Numbered from the stretch's first letter, positions 1 to 8,349 are shown. The stretch is DNA of 64,000 nucleotides from an uncultured Flavobacteriales bacterium (GCA_905478325.1 CAJQIB010000022.1:1-64000), one strand, 5' to 3'. Translations and numbers: made by a program. The notes: generated by a model not told the origin, from the letters alone.

Positions 1-53
1 CAATTGATGAAGGGAGGAAAAGGGCCCAAGGCGATTCCTGGAAAATCAGCGAA

Positions 54-87
54 TAAAAAAACGCGTTCACCTCAAGAGGGAACGCGT
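54..87 (-). terminator. Rho-independent terminator of the small leftward gene
   Basis: A perfect 8-bp stem (61-68 pairing with 80-87, ACGCGTTC/GAACGCGT) is followed on the minus strand by a run of T (plus-strand A run at 55-60). It lies 26 nt beyond the stop codon of the small leftward gene and supports that gene being real. Nothing recognisable was seen in bases 1-53. Confidence 0.75.
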
Positions 88-113
88 CATACGCGGTAAA
101 GCGAACGGTTTCT

Positions 114-299
114 TTAAAGATTGTAGCGAGCTTCGAGCCAGTCTCGAAGTTCTATGGACTCCATCGAGCTTAGGCTTCGGAAGGCGATGCGCATGGCCCT
201 GCGGATCATAACAGGTTCACCGTGTACATGACGAATGAGCGTTTTGTACTGTTCAAGTGCGCTCGGTGCGTGTGTAAGGGGTATACCTGGAATGGACAT
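114..299 (-). CDS. Small hypothetical protein, 61 aa
   Basis: This is a 61-residue protein that I cannot assign to a family. It is rich in Arg, Leu, Ile and Glu, has no signal peptide or membrane segment, and its second half looks like a charged amphipathic helix ending in an acidic/aromatic tail. Support for a real gene comes from a perfect Rho-independent terminator 26 nt after the stop and a TACATTG element 5 nt upstream of the ATG, which resembles the near-leaderless promoter layout seen at other genes here. Its function is unknown. It could still be a chance ORF, but the composition is protein-like. Confidence 0.55.
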   Translation of the reverse strand: MSIPGIPLTHAPSALEQYKTLIRHVHGEPVMIRRAMRIAFRSLSSMESIELRDWLEARYNL

Positions 300-588
300 A
301 ATCGCAATGTATTGTAATCGGGTTCTCCTACGTCACCAACGCATTGGATGTTTCAAATAAGGGCCTCTAATTTCAGGTCATTTCTCATAACATACTAAAA
401 TATAGTTGTTTAGAATACAAAACGCCGGGACGTTTCCCAGCGTTCTGCTTAACCTAAACCAAATTGTCTAAAGCTTCTATCTAGACGACTTTCGGAATAC
501 AATTAGCAAGGGCCGTGCCAAAATGACTAATAGGAGATGGACTTGGGGCCAACTCCCGTTAAATTTGGTCTTTCAAAATCCTCCTCTC
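300..588. other. Intergenic region with a stem-loop and the thiolase promoter
   Basis: This is the largest gap in the window, 289 nt and AT-rich. It holds an imperfect stem-loop at 421-444 (ten-base arms 421-430 and 435-444 with one C-A mismatch) whose minus-strand side runs into TTTTGT, and a -7 element at 560-567. The ATG at 523 is in frame with the thiolase but lies upstream of that element, so it is probably not used. No RNA gene was recognised. Confidence 0.5.
560..567 (+). promoter_or_regulatory. Candidate -7 promoter element of the thiolase gene
   Basis: TAAATTTG is a perfect match to the Bacteroidota -7 consensus TAnnTTTG. It would start transcription near 572-574, about 15 nt before the ATG at 589. 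The -33 element is weak. The position argues that the in-frame ATG at 523 is not the start. Confidence 0.5.
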
Positions 589-1767
589 ATGGCAAATCCA
601 GTTTATATCGTCTCAGCAAAACGTACTCCAATGGGGAGTTTTCTAGGTTCTCTTTCAAAAGTGCCTGCGACAGCACTCGGCAGTACGGCCATTCGAGGAG
701 CGATTGACGCTGCTGGAATTGATGCTTCGGAAGTACAGGAAGTATTCATGGGCAATGTCTTGCAGGCTGGACTGGGCCAGGCGCCTGCCCGTCAAGCAGC
801 CATGGGAGCCGGAATCCCGGATTCTGTTCCGTGTACAACGATCAATAAGGTTTGTGCCAGTGGAATGAAATCCATAGCGCTTGCTTCACAAGCAATCGCT
901 TTAGGGGATGCTGATATTGTAGTGGCCGGTGGTATGGAAAACATGAGCCAAGTACCGCATTACCTCAACGGACGCAACGGCACGAAATTTGGCGATCTAT
1001 CGGCCAAGGACGGCATGTTATTGGACGGATTGACCGATGTGTACAATGCTACACATATGGGCAACTGCGCTGAGTTGTGTGCGAAAGAGCACAGCATTTC
1101 GCGTGAGGCACAGGATGATTTTGCCATAGCGAGTTATGAGAAAGCGGCGAAAGCGTGGTCTGAAGGTCAATTTGACGCTGAGATTGTTCCCGTTTCTGTT
1201 CCACAACGAAAGGGAGACCCGATCGTCATTGATCGTGACGAGGAGTTTACCCAGGTAAAAATGGATCGCATTCGAAGTTTGCGACCGGCCTTTCAAAAAG
1301 ATGGGACCATCACGGCAGCCAATGCATCGACCTTGAATGACGGCGCCAGCGCCTTGGTTTTGGCCTCGGCAGCTGCCGTGGAGCGATTGGGGCTTCAGCC
1401 TTTGGCTAAGTTGGTTTCGGCAGCAGATGCAGCACATCAACCTGAATGGTTTACGACTGCACCCGCTAAGGCTGTCCCATTGGCTCTAAAGAAGGCCGGA
1501 TGGGGAACAGAGCAAGTTAATTTGTGGGAATTGAATGAAGCCTTCGCTGTTGTTGGTTTGGCCAATATGGCCTTATTGAATTTAGAGGCGTCCAAGGTCA
1601 ATGTGAATGGAGGTGCGGTTGCGTTGGGCCATCCACTCGGGTCCAGCGGTTCACGGATCGTCGTGACTTTAATCCATGCGCTTCGTAAGCAGGGCTTGAA
1701 GAAGGGCGCAGCTGGGATTTGCAACGGAGGAGGAGGCGCTTCGGCAATGACAGTTGAATTGATTTGA
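589..1767 (+). CDS. Acetyl-CoA C-acetyltransferase (thiolase)
   Basis: Thiolase of 392 residues that condenses two acetyl-CoA to acetoacetyl-CoA or cleaves 3-ketoacyl-CoA in the reverse direction; cytosolic. The catalytic residues are visible: nucleophile Cys89 in KVCASGMKS, His348 in GHPLGSSG and Cys378 in CNGGGG, at the same positions as in the classical Zoogloea biosynthetic thiolase. The ATG at 589 is preferred over an in-frame ATG at 523, because a TAAATTTG promoter element lies between them and the protein then begins at the usual place for the family. It is followed after 10 nt by an NlpC/P60 gene. A 3-hydroxyacyl-CoA dehydrogenase lies convergently downstream, so the two may act in the same acyl-CoA pathway. 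Acetyl-CoA acetyltransferase is more likely than a long-chain thiolase, but the substrate cannot be fixed from sequence. Confidence 0.93.
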   Translation: MANPVYIVSAKRTPMGSFLGSLSKVPATALGSTAIRGAIDAAGIDASEVQEVFMGNVLQAGLGQAPARQAAMGAGIPDSVPCTTINKVCASGMKSIALASQAIALGDADIVVAGGMENMSQVPHYLNGRNGTKFGDLSAKDGMLLDGLTDVYNATHMGNCAELCAKEHSISREAQDDFAIASYEKAAKAWSEGQFDAEIVPVSVPQRKGDPIVIDRDEEFTQVKMDRIRSLRPAFQKDGTITAANASTLNDGASALVLASAAAVERLGLQPLAKLVSAADAAHQPEWFTTAPAKAVPLALKKAGWGTEQVNLWELNEAFAVVGLANMALLNLEASKVNVNGGAVALGHPLGSSGSRIVVTLIHALRKQGLKKGAAGICNGGGGASAMTVELI

Positions 1768-1777
1768 TTGAAATTTG

Positions 1778-2545
1778 ATGCCTGAAAACCTCTTTGAAAT
1801 TGCCGTTCCCGTGGCTCCGCTGCGGTCCTCTCCCTCAGATCGAGCAGAGATGATTTCTCAAATGCTCGCAGGCGAATACTGTCGGTTCATAGCACATGGA
1901 GAGAAGGATTGGATTGAGGTTGAATTGGTAAACGACGGGTATACGGGGTGGTGCGATGTCAAACAGCTGCGTTCCTTGCCATTGAATTCGGAAGCAGGCC
2001 ATTCCAACACCTCGGTGTTAACCCAAGCTCCTATTTCCTTGTGGCGACGCGAGAACGGAGCGCAATTGGCCTTGCCGGCGGGGTCTCGATTGCATTGCAA
2101 TATGACCGGTAAATGGCAATTAGCGGGGAGGTCAATTCAACCGCTTACTGCTTTGGATGTGTGTTTTGCTCCGTGTGCAAGTCCATTGGAAGCGGCCATG
2201 AACTTGCTGGGTTCTCCTTATCTCTGGGGAGGTAAGACGGCATTAGGAGTCGACTGTTCAGGACTGACTCAATTGTCTTTTTTCCTCTGCGGGATGTTGC
2301 TGCCACGAGACGCTAGTGATCAAAAGAAAGTCGGATCGCCAGTTGAATTTGAAGCGAGGGCCTCATGTGACCTGGCATTTTTCTCAAATGAACAGGGGGC
2401 CATTATTCATGTGGGAATCTTAGCGAACGGAGGGAGCATCGTCCATGCTGCAGGTGAAGTGCGACTGGATGAGTTCGATTCAAAGGGCATCTCAAGTGAT
2501 GGGGATTACACCCATGTGCTGGATTCCATTCGACGGATCAGTTGA
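1778..2545 (+). CDS. NlpC/P60 family cell-wall peptidase
   Basis: C40-family cysteine peptidase of 255 residues, expected to cut the gamma-D-Glu to diamino-acid bond of peptidoglycan stem peptides. The N-terminal half (about 1-125) resembles bacterial SH3 domains. The C-terminal NlpC/P60 domain has catalytic Cys160 in DCSGL, His211 in IIHVGI and a further polar residue, His223. No signal peptide is apparent, so it may act on recycled muropeptides in the cytoplasm, as YkfC-type enzymes do. The ATG at 1778 is preferred to the TTG immediately before it. It sits 10 nt after the thiolase and is probably cotranscribed. Its stop codon abuts that of the convergent dehydrogenase with no spacer. Confidence 0.88.
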   Translation: MPENLFEIAVPVAPLRSSPSDRAEMISQMLAGEYCRFIAHGEKDWIEVELVNDGYTGWCDVKQLRSLPLNSEAGHSNTSVLTQAPISLWRRENGAQLALPAGSRLHCNMTGKWQLAGRSIQPLTALDVCFAPCASPLEAAMNLLGSPYLWGGKTALGVDCSGLTQLSFFLCGMLLPRDASDQKKVGSPVEFEARASCDLAFFSNEQGAIIHVGILANGGSIVHAAGEVRLDEFDSKGISSDGDYTHVLDSIRRIS

Positions 2546-3718
2546 TCACTCCTGTTCCAATTTAAAGGATTTGTTGTTTGCTGCCATGTCTCGTAGCAAA
2601 GGCGCTGGTCGGTAGCGATCTTCTCCATAACGCTCCTGCAGGCTTTGTAGATGCTCCAAAACCGTTTCAACACCCCATTCATTCGCCCAAGCGAGAAGGC
2701 CCTTTGGATAGTTGACTCCCCGCGTCATGGCGAGTTCTAAATCCACGGCTGTTGCAATGCCCATGGAAAGGGCGTCTACGGCTTCGTTGATGAGCATGGA
2801 TACGATCCGGTGTTGGATCCACTCGGGGTCGTTCATTGCATTGGGCGCGCTTGATGCAACAGGAGCACCGTCATAACGGTAGTATCCCCGTCCAGACTTT
2901 CTGCCAAGCCAACCGGCTTCGACGTGTTGCTTTTGAATCAAGCTTGGACGATAACGTGGGTCAAAATAGAAGGCTTCAAAGACTGAAACGGTTACGGCAT
3001 AATTGATGTCATTTCCGATTAAGTCCATCAACTCAAAGGGCCCCATACGAAAACCAATCGCTTTCATCGCGGCATCCACTTCCAAAGTGGTTGCGAGTTC
3101 TTCCTCAACAATTCGAAGGGCTTCTCCGTAAAACGGTCGCGCGAGCCGATTGACAATAAACCCCGGGGTATCCTTTGCTTGAACGGGTGTCTTTCCCCAT
3201 TGGCTCATCCACTCAATACAGCGTGGGACGTGACTTAGGTCCGTCTGCATAGCAGGAACAACCTCAACCAATTGCATCAATGGGGCCGGATTGAAAAAAT
3301 GCAGTCCTAAAAAGCGTTCAGGATGTCGCAGTGAACTGGCCAAACCAGTGACGGATAGCGAAGACGTGTTGGTTGCGAGCAGACACGCATTCGAAACAAT
3401 ATTTTCTAAGGAAGCAAAGACCTTTTGTTTCACTGTTACGTTTTCAACGATGGCCTCAATAACAAGGATGCAAGAACTCAATTTTTGAATTTCGGTCGTA
3501 CGGTCGATGCGCAATTGCAGGGCTACGGATTCATCTGCGGTGATTCGACCTTTCTCAACGAGTCGATTGCAGACTTTGGCCAATGCTGCTGAGCTGTGAG
3601 TCAAGACATCATTTGATTGATCCATCAAGACAACGTTCCAGCCTGCTTGAGCCGCTACCTGTGCGATGCCTGAGCCCATCGCTCCGGCTCCAATGATTCC
3701 AACGGTTGAATGTGTCAT
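2546..3718 (-). CDS. 3-hydroxyacyl-CoA dehydrogenase (PaaH/Hbd-like)
   Basis: NAD-dependent oxidation of 3-hydroxyacyl-CoA to 3-ketoacyl-CoA. The Rossmann motif GAGAMG is at residues 10-15, and the catalytic pair His140 and Glu152 and the substrate-side Asn117 are present with family spacing. At 390 residues it is longer than the usual 280-residue 3-hydroxybutyryl-CoA dehydrogenase because a second copy of the C-terminal helical domain follows (from about residue 290), a layout found in PaaH-type 3-hydroxyadipyl-CoA dehydrogenases. A paaZ gene is present 42 kb away, so a role in phenylacetate catabolism is possible but unproven. The ATG at 3718 is chosen over an in-frame TTG at 3730. The gene abuts the convergent NlpC/P60 gene. 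Confidence 0.9.
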   Translation of the reverse strand: MTHSTVGIIGAGAMGSGIAQVAAQAGWNVVLMDQSNDVLTHSSAALAKVCNRLVEKGRITADESVALQLRIDRTTEIQKLSSCILVIEAIVENVTVKQKVFASLENIVSNACLLATNTSSLSVTGLASSLRHPERFLGLHFFNPAPLMQLVEVVPAMQTDLSHVPRCIEWMSQWGKTPVQAKDTPGFIVNRLARPFYGEALRIVEEELATTLEVDAAMKAIGFRMGPFELMDLIGNDINYAVTVSVFEAFYFDPRYRPSLIQKQHVEAGWLGRKSGRGYYRYDGAPVASSAPNAMNDPEWIQHRIVSMLINEAVDALSMGIATAVDLELAMTRGVNYPKGLLAWANEWGVETVLEHLQSLQERYGEDRYRPAPLLRDMAANNKSFKLEQE

Positions 3719-3802
3719 GGATTGCGTCAAAAATGATTTCGTAGTCGCCGTAAAGTTCGGTATTCTTCTTTTGATATCTTTTCCGATTCAATAGAATACG
3801 AT

Positions 3803-4642
3803 ATGGAGATTATTGATGAACTAACGGAGGCCGTTGAATTCTTGAAAGAGAAAGGGGTGGGAAGGATAGATTGTAGCATTATTTTGGGGACTGGGCTCGG
3901 GGCCTTGGCGAGTAGAATCAAACCAATTCTTGCGCTGAACTACAGCCAAATACCTCATCTGCCCATTGCGACAGTTGAATTTCATTTTGGAAAACTGATT
4001 TATGGCGAGTTAGAAGGCAAGAGGGTTCTGGCGTGGCAAGGCCGATTCCATTATTACGAGGGCTACTCCATGGAGCAAATTGTAAAGCCCGTTAGAATGG
4101 CTAAAATGTTAGGGGCCAAGGCCATGATCATTTCGAATGCATCGGGTTCTTTGAACCCAGAATTTAAAAAGGGCCAATTGATGTCGATCGAGGACCACAT
4201 CAACCTTCAGCCAGAGGGACCATTGCGTGGTCAGAATATCGAATCGTTGGGGGTTCGTTTTCCTGATATGAGCAACCCGTACCACCCCGGTTTACGTCGT
4301 GTATTAGCTGAATCTGCTCAACAACTTGATTTAACACTGCAGCGTGGTGTTTACGCGAGCGTCCCTGGGCCTCATCTTGAAACACGTGCGGAATACCGCT
4401 ACTTGCGACTCATCGGTGCGGATGCCGTAGGCATGTCCACCGTTCCTGAAGTCATCGCTTGTGCGCATATGGGACTTCCTTGCTGTGCCATTAGTGTATT
4501 AACGGATGAGTGCAATCCAGAGGCTTTAGAACGGGTCAACATCGAAAGTATTTTGGCCGTAGCCAAAGAGTCGGAGCCTGATCTCACCGAGTTGATTGTG
4601 GCTCTTGTTGGAAGATTGGATGAGGGGTTAGGTATGGCCTAA
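3803..4642 (+). CDS. Purine nucleoside phosphorylase, trimeric PNP/MTAP type
   Basis: Phosphorolysis of purine nucleosides to free base and (deoxy)ribose-1-phosphate, for purine salvage. Visible motifs are the phosphate loop GTGLG (29-33), the RFHYYEGY segment (81-88), NASGSLNP (112-119) and the catalytic loop with Glu193 in HLETRAE. The motif that in human PNP reads S-L-I-T-N, with Asn243 recognising 6-oxopurines, reads S-V-L-T-D here (Asp235). This is a change associated with 6-aminopurine recognition in MTAP-type enzymes, so inosine/guanosine specificity should not be assumed. The length (279) is normal. A TATCTTTT element at 3775-3782 may be its -7 box. It is divergent from the dehydrogenase gene. 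Confidence 0.92.
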   Translation: MEIIDELTEAVEFLKEKGVGRIDCSIILGTGLGALASRIKPILALNYSQIPHLPIATVEFHFGKLIYGELEGKRVLAWQGRFHYYEGYSMEQIVKPVRMAKMLGAKAMIISNASGSLNPEFKKGQLMSIEDHINLQPEGPLRGQNIESLGVRFPDMSNPYHPGLRRVLAESAQQLDLTLQRGVYASVPGPHLETRAEYRYLRLIGADAVGMSTVPEVIACAHMGLPCCAISVLTDECNPEALERVNIESILAVAKESEPDLTELIVALVGRLDEGLGMA

Positions 4643-4721
4643 GTGTCTCATATACAAACTCATATGAATCGTTTGTGAATTGATTTAAGCATGTGAGACA
4701 ACGGGTGTGTTTCTTGATCGC
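4643..4721. other. Nested inverted repeats between PNP and the zinc-ribbon gene
   Basis: Two nested inverted repeats lie in this short spacer: TGTCTCA (4644-4650) with TGAGACA (4694-4700), and inside it ACAAAC (4654-4659) with GTTTGT (4671-4676). There is no T run, so it is not a standard terminator. It could fold as an RNA element at the PNP 3' end or in the leader of the next gene. Confidence 0.35.
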
Positions 4722-5120
4722 ATGATTTTTCGAATACAATCCAGTCAATGCCGCGAATGCCACGAATCGTTGCGTGGCCGACGGGATAAACAATTTTGTG
4801 ATGATAGTTGCCGCGCCAAGTATCACCGCAAAACGAATAAACCCAGCCCCTTGATTCGTCAAGTGGAGGGAATTCTTTTAAAAAACCGCTCGATCTTGAA
4901 AGAGTTGAAGCAGATCAATGAGCCAGAGTCACCCTCGGACCGTCAGTTCCAGTGGCTTAGAAGACATGGATTTGATTTTAACTATCACACCCATGTAGAG
5001 GCGCTTCCAGATGGCAGGTTGGCCATCATGTGCTTTGAAGAAGGCTACATCTTAGACGAGCACGGCGTTAAACCATGGTCAGCGTTGAAAGATGCATTGT
5101 TATCGCCGCTTCCCGGTTGA
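4722..5120 (+). CDS. Zinc-ribbon protein of unknown function
   Basis: A 132-residue protein whose N-terminus carries a Cys-x2-Cys...Cys-x3-Cys cluster (in the segments SQCRECHESL and KQFCDDSCRAKYH) that should bind one zinc ion, followed by a basic stretch, a short helical linker and a C-terminal domain with no recognisable motif. It may be a nucleic-acid or protein-binding adaptor. The ATG at 4722 is preferred over the GTG at 4707. The last 21 nt overlap the end of the convergent RNA helicase gene. I do not recognise a named family. Confidence 0.75.
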   Translation: MIFRIQSSQCRECHESLRGRRDKQFCDDSCRAKYHRKTNKPSPLIRQVEGILLKNRSILKELKQINEPESPSDRQFQWLRRHGFDFNYHTHVEALPDGRLAIMCFEEGYILDEHGVKPWSALKDALLSPLPG

Positions 5121-6386
5121 TTTTTTCTTTGCAAGTTCTTTCTTCGACTTTTTCTTCCGTTCGTGAAAGGCTCCTTGATACAGCGGGTCACGCTTCTTCA
5201 TTTCACGGTCAATCGCTCGAGCTTGCAGCTGTTTTTCATTGCGAGGTGTTTCGTGCATAATGAGATGCTCGGGAACTTCTAAGACCTCGACGGATTCTCC
5301 AATCAGGGATTCGATGCGTTCCAAGGCATAGCGTTCTGAGGGATCTTGTAGCGTAATGGCTTCACCCGATCGAAACGCACGGCCTGTTCTTCCAATTCGG
5401 TGCACGTAATCCAAGGGGTCATTGGGCACAGAAAAATTAATAACCATTTCCGTTTCTGGAACATCGATTCCTCGACTGGCTATGTCTGTTGATACCAAGA
5501 CTTGGACGCTGCCCGAACGAAAGTCGTCCATGGCATTGATGCGTGCGTTTTGCCCTTTATTGCTATGGATGGAGCGCACCTCGAAAGGGAAGGATCTTTG
5601 GAGATACCGAGAAACACTTTCGGCATCTTCTTTTCTACGAGCAAAAATGAGGAGCCTCTTGTCCATCAGCCGCGTCTTAATCAGCCACTCAATGTACTCG
5701 AGCTTAGTGCGTTGATTGGGAAGTTCTAACGTGTATTGTTTGACCGTTTCCACAGGAGTAGATTCCGGAGAAACTTCGATGCGTGTTGGCCAAAGCAGAA
5801 ATTCGTCAGCAAGTCGTTCAACACGATGAGGAAACGTTGCAGAGAATAAAACGTTTTGCCTCTTAGAAGGAATGATCTCTTGTATTTGACGCAATTGGGG
5901 CATGAAGCCCATGTCCATCATACGATCGGCTTCATCGAGTACCAGGTGCTTTACCTTTTTGGGGTCAAAACCACCCTTTTGATAAATTTCAAGAAACCTT
6001 CCAGGAGTTGCAATGAGAAGATCCACGCCGGTCTTTACCGCATTTAATTGCGATTTATAGCCAATGCCTCCATACAATGGAATGCTTCTCAAATCTGTAT
6101 ACGACGCAAATTGCATGGCCTCATGGTGGATTTGTAGAACCAACTCTTTGGTTGGAGCTAGAATCAGAGCACGCGGAGCATCTCCTTGAGCATATTTCAA
6201 TGTTTGTAGCAAGGGCAGGAGGAAGGCAGCCGTTTTCCCGGTCCCTGTTTGTGCAATTCCGATGACATCTTGTCCAGAACGTAACGGAGGAATGGCCATG
6301 GATTGAATCGGCGTAGGCTCTTTGTACCCAGCATCTTCAATGGCATTTAAAAACTGGCGAGTAAGCTTTAGCGCTTCGAATGTCAT
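5100..6386 (-). CDS. DEAD-box ATP-dependent RNA helicase (RhlE-like)
   Basis: ATP-dependent RNA unwinding, probably in ribosome assembly or mRNA decay. The motifs are complete: Q motif with Gln28, Walker A AQTGTGKT (45-52), DEAD (151-154), SAT (182-184) and HRIGRTGR in the second RecA domain. A lysine/arginine-rich tail follows the core (last 30 or so residues), as in RhlE/RhlB-type enzymes, and would bind RNA. The perfect -7 element TAACTTTG sits only 4 nt upstream of the ATG, predicting a leaderless or nearly leaderless mRNA. The 3' end overlaps the convergent zinc-ribbon gene by 21 nt. The polynucleotide phosphorylase gene is in the same window but is not linked to it. Confidence 0.93.
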   Translation of the reverse strand: MTFEALKLTRQFLNAIEDAGYKEPTPIQSMAIPPLRSGQDVIGIAQTGTGKTAAFLLPLLQTLKYAQGDAPRALILAPTKELVLQIHHEAMQFASYTDLRSIPLYGGIGYKSQLNAVKTGVDLLIATPGRFLEIYQKGGFDPKKVKHLVLDEADRMMDMGFMPQLRQIQEIIPSKRQNVLFSATFPHRVERLADEFLLWPTRIEVSPESTPVETVKQYTLELPNQRTKLEYIEWLIKTRLMDKRLLIFARRKEDAESVSRYLQRSFPFEVRSIHSNKGQNARINAMDDFRSGSVQVLVSTDIASRGIDVPETEMVINFSVPNDPLDYVHRIGRTGRAFRSGEAITLQDPSERYALERIESLIGESVEVLEVPEHLIMHETPRNEKQLQARAIDREMKKRDPLYQGAFHERKKKSKKELAKKKSTGKRR

Positions 6387-6390
6387 GACC

Positions 6391-6398
6391 CAAAGTTA
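6391..6398 (-). promoter_or_regulatory. -7 element 4 nt upstream of the helicase start
   Basis: On the minus strand TAACTTTG (perfect TAnnTTTG) is followed by GGTC and then the ATG at 6386. A weak TTCG lies 19 nt further upstream in the -33 position. Transcription is expected to begin at or beside the start codon. Confidence 0.55.
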
Positions 6399-6422
6399 GG
6401 TTACCTAAATTGCGTCCCGAAG

Positions 6423-7589
6423 ATGATGGATGCATTTGCTCATATGAGACCTTATTGTGAAGAAGAAGTGCCTGATGCTTTGCAATTAATGTTAGGCGCC
6501 TTGGACTGGAATGCCGTGCTGAGTCCGTTTATAGGGACTGATGCCACGAAGTCTTTGCTCCATGCGATGGGCAATATCACAAGCGTTTCTGATTTTCAAG
6601 ACCTCGTTTCCAAAACGTTTATTGAAAAAGTATTGGATAAGACATCTTCAGAAGTGACGTTTTCTTTCCCAGAAGCGTTTGATTCATGCGGTGCCTTGTT
6701 TATATCAAATCATCGCGACATCGTTCTGGATCCTTCGCTGATCAATTTGGCTTTGCTTTCCTTAGGAGCCGAAACAACGGAGATTGGAATTGGTAGCAAC
6801 CTGCTGCAAACCCCATGGGTAGAGGCTCTCGTAAGATTGAATAAGAGCTTTGTAGTAAAACGCGGGGGTTCTCTACGAGACCAATTGGCGAGCAGTGCCG
6901 AAGTTGCTGCGTATGTGCGTCATGTCATTGGGGTTGAGTCCTCAAGTGTTTGGCTTGCGCACAAGGAGGGGCGAGCTAAGGATGGGGATGACAGGACTTC
7001 GCCAGCACTGATCCGCATGCTCATGAATGGAGAGGACGCTGGTGCATGGAATGCGCTTCGGGTACATCCTGTTACATTGAGTTATGAGTGGGATCCTTGT
7101 GACGCCATGAAAGTCAAAGAACTTCTCGTATCAGAAGCCAACGATGGAGTCTATGAAAAGGAACCAGGGGAGGACGAGCGTAGCATGAAACAAGGTCTTT
7201 TCGGTTGGAAAGGTGGGATTCACGTGGCGATTGGCAACCCTGTGGTTTGGGAGGAAGGGAAAGAAGAAGGTCGTCCTCATAATTGGTTGGCGGAAGTGAT
7301 TGATAAGCGATTGCATGCGGCAATACGGATATGGCCTTCACACCATTGGGCTGCAAAGCAATTGGCAGAAATGGACTCAAAAATGACAGAAGACTGGCCT
7401 TCTATATGGGAGCCAGAAATGATCACTGACAAATCTTCTAAGCAGTGCGAACGTCGGGTGAAAGAAGTTCAGTTGGCCCTTCAAAGCACGCCGTTTACAG
7501 CTGAAGAAATCCATCGAAAATGGTGTGAGATCGCAGTGAGACCTTTGCTGAACCTACAAGAGCTAGAGACTTCTCAAGCTTTTATTTAA
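6423..7589 (+). CDS. Glycerolipid acyltransferase (PlsB/PlsC-like)
   Basis: Likely glycerol-3-phosphate or lysophosphatidate acyltransferase that transfers fatty acyl groups during phospholipid synthesis at the inner membrane. The catalytic block reads NHRDIVLDP (96-104), so the usual HX4D is spaced as HX5D (His97, Asp103), or uses Asp99. A downstream KEGR segment and a glycine-containing IGNP segment match the later acyltransferase blocks. There is no clear membrane helix. It starts 36 nt from the divergent helicase gene, and its last 8 nt overlap the convergent RNA methyltransferase gene. PlsB-like is my best reading; the acyl acceptor is uncertain. Confidence 0.8.
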   Translation: MMDAFAHMRPYCEEEVPDALQLMLGALDWNAVLSPFIGTDATKSLLHAMGNITSVSDFQDLVSKTFIEKVLDKTSSEVTFSFPEAFDSCGALFISNHRDIVLDPSLINLALLSLGAETTEIGIGSNLLQTPWVEALVRLNKSFVVKRGGSLRDQLASSAEVAAYVRHVIGVESSSVWLAHKEGRAKDGDDRTSPALIRMLMNGEDAGAWNALRVHPVTLSYEWDPCDAMKVKELLVSEANDGVYEKEPGEDERSMKQGLFGWKGGIHVAIGNPVVWEEGKEEGRPHNWLAEVIDKRLHAAIRIWPSHHWAAKQLAEMDSKMTEDWPSIWEPEMITDKSSKQCERRVKEVQLALQSTPFTAEEIHRKWCEIAVRPLLNLQELETSQAFI

Positions 7590-8349
7590 CGGTCCAAACG
7601 CGAGCGATTTCGGAGCACACAATAGCGCCAGCGATCCCTGCATTTAGAGATTCTGCTCCACCTTGCCTTGGGATGTGCACCGTTTCATAGTGCAATGCGC
7701 TAGCATCGGTTGAGATCCCGTGAGACTCAGAACCAATCCAAAGAAGCCCTGATTTCCATTCAATATCGGTGTAACGGGTTCCGCTCATCTCCAGAGCATA
7801 ATGCTGTTGTGCTTGAAGGAGTGCTTCGTCTTCAGGTTGGATTTCAGCAACGGGAATCCGGAAAATAGATCCCATCGTAGCCTGCACGCATTTTGGGGAC
7901 CAGGCATCGGTGCTTCCAGGTGTGAGTAAAACGCCGCGCATACCGAACCAATCAGCAGTGCGAATTAACGTTCCTAGATTCCCAGGGTCAGCAATTCCAG
8001 CGGCTACAAGTACAAACGGCAACGGTGCTTGAGTGCCTCCAACGTTAGAGGATTCGATAATGGTCTTCGTGTCACAAGAAGGAATGCTGACAATTGCCAT
8101 CAAGCCTGGTGGTGTTTTCAAGTTGGATATTCGCGCCATCGCTTTGGTTGTGATGACTTCAATATGACTAGAAAGTGATACTGGAACATGTTCAAGCATG
8201 CTATCAAGACTGTAAATTCGCAACACCTCCATGTTGCTCTCACTCAATTCAATTAATCCTTTTACGCCTTCGACGATGAAGCGATTTGTGCGTCTGCGCT
8301 CGGGGCGGTTGTGGAGAGAGCGAATGGATAGAATTTCGTTACGCGTCAT
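7582..8349 (-). CDS. TrmH/SpoU family RNA methyltransferase
   Basis: SAM-dependent 2'-O-ribose methyltransferase acting on rRNA or tRNA. The N-terminus carries the short substrate-binding domain (about 1-95), and the SPOUT domain has motif 1 around NLGTLIRTADWFG, motif 2 GSESHGIS and motif 3 IPRQGGAESLNAGIA, which together form the knotted SAM site. The length (255) is typical. A TACTTTTG element (8369-8376, minus strand) lies inside the 5' coding region of the divergent lipoprotein gene. The start codon overlaps that gene's start codon, and the 3' end overlaps the acyltransferase gene by 8 nt. Which RNA position is modified cannot be read from sequence. Confidence 0.9.
   Translation of the reverse strand: MTRNEILSIRSLHNRPERRRTNRFIVEGVKGLIELSESNMEVLRIYSLDSMLEHVPVSLSSHIEVITTKAMARISNLKTPPGLMAIVSIPSCDTKTIIESSNVGGTQAPLPFVLVAAGIADPGNLGTLIRTADWFGMRGVLLTPGSTDAWSPKCVQATMGSIFRIPVAEIQPEDEALLQAQQHYALEMSGTRYTDIEWKSGLLWIGSESHGISTDASALHYETVHIPRQGGAESLNAGIAGAIVCSEIARVWTVK

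Noticed and set aside
421-444. Rho-independent terminator at 421-444
   Set aside because: The stem has a mismatch and the T run is on the minus strand, where no gene ends; kept only as a note in the intergenic feature.
8231-8347. N-terminal extension of the outer-membrane lipoprotein from 8231
   Set aside because: It would lie inside trmH and hide the lipoprotein signal peptide that starts at 8348.
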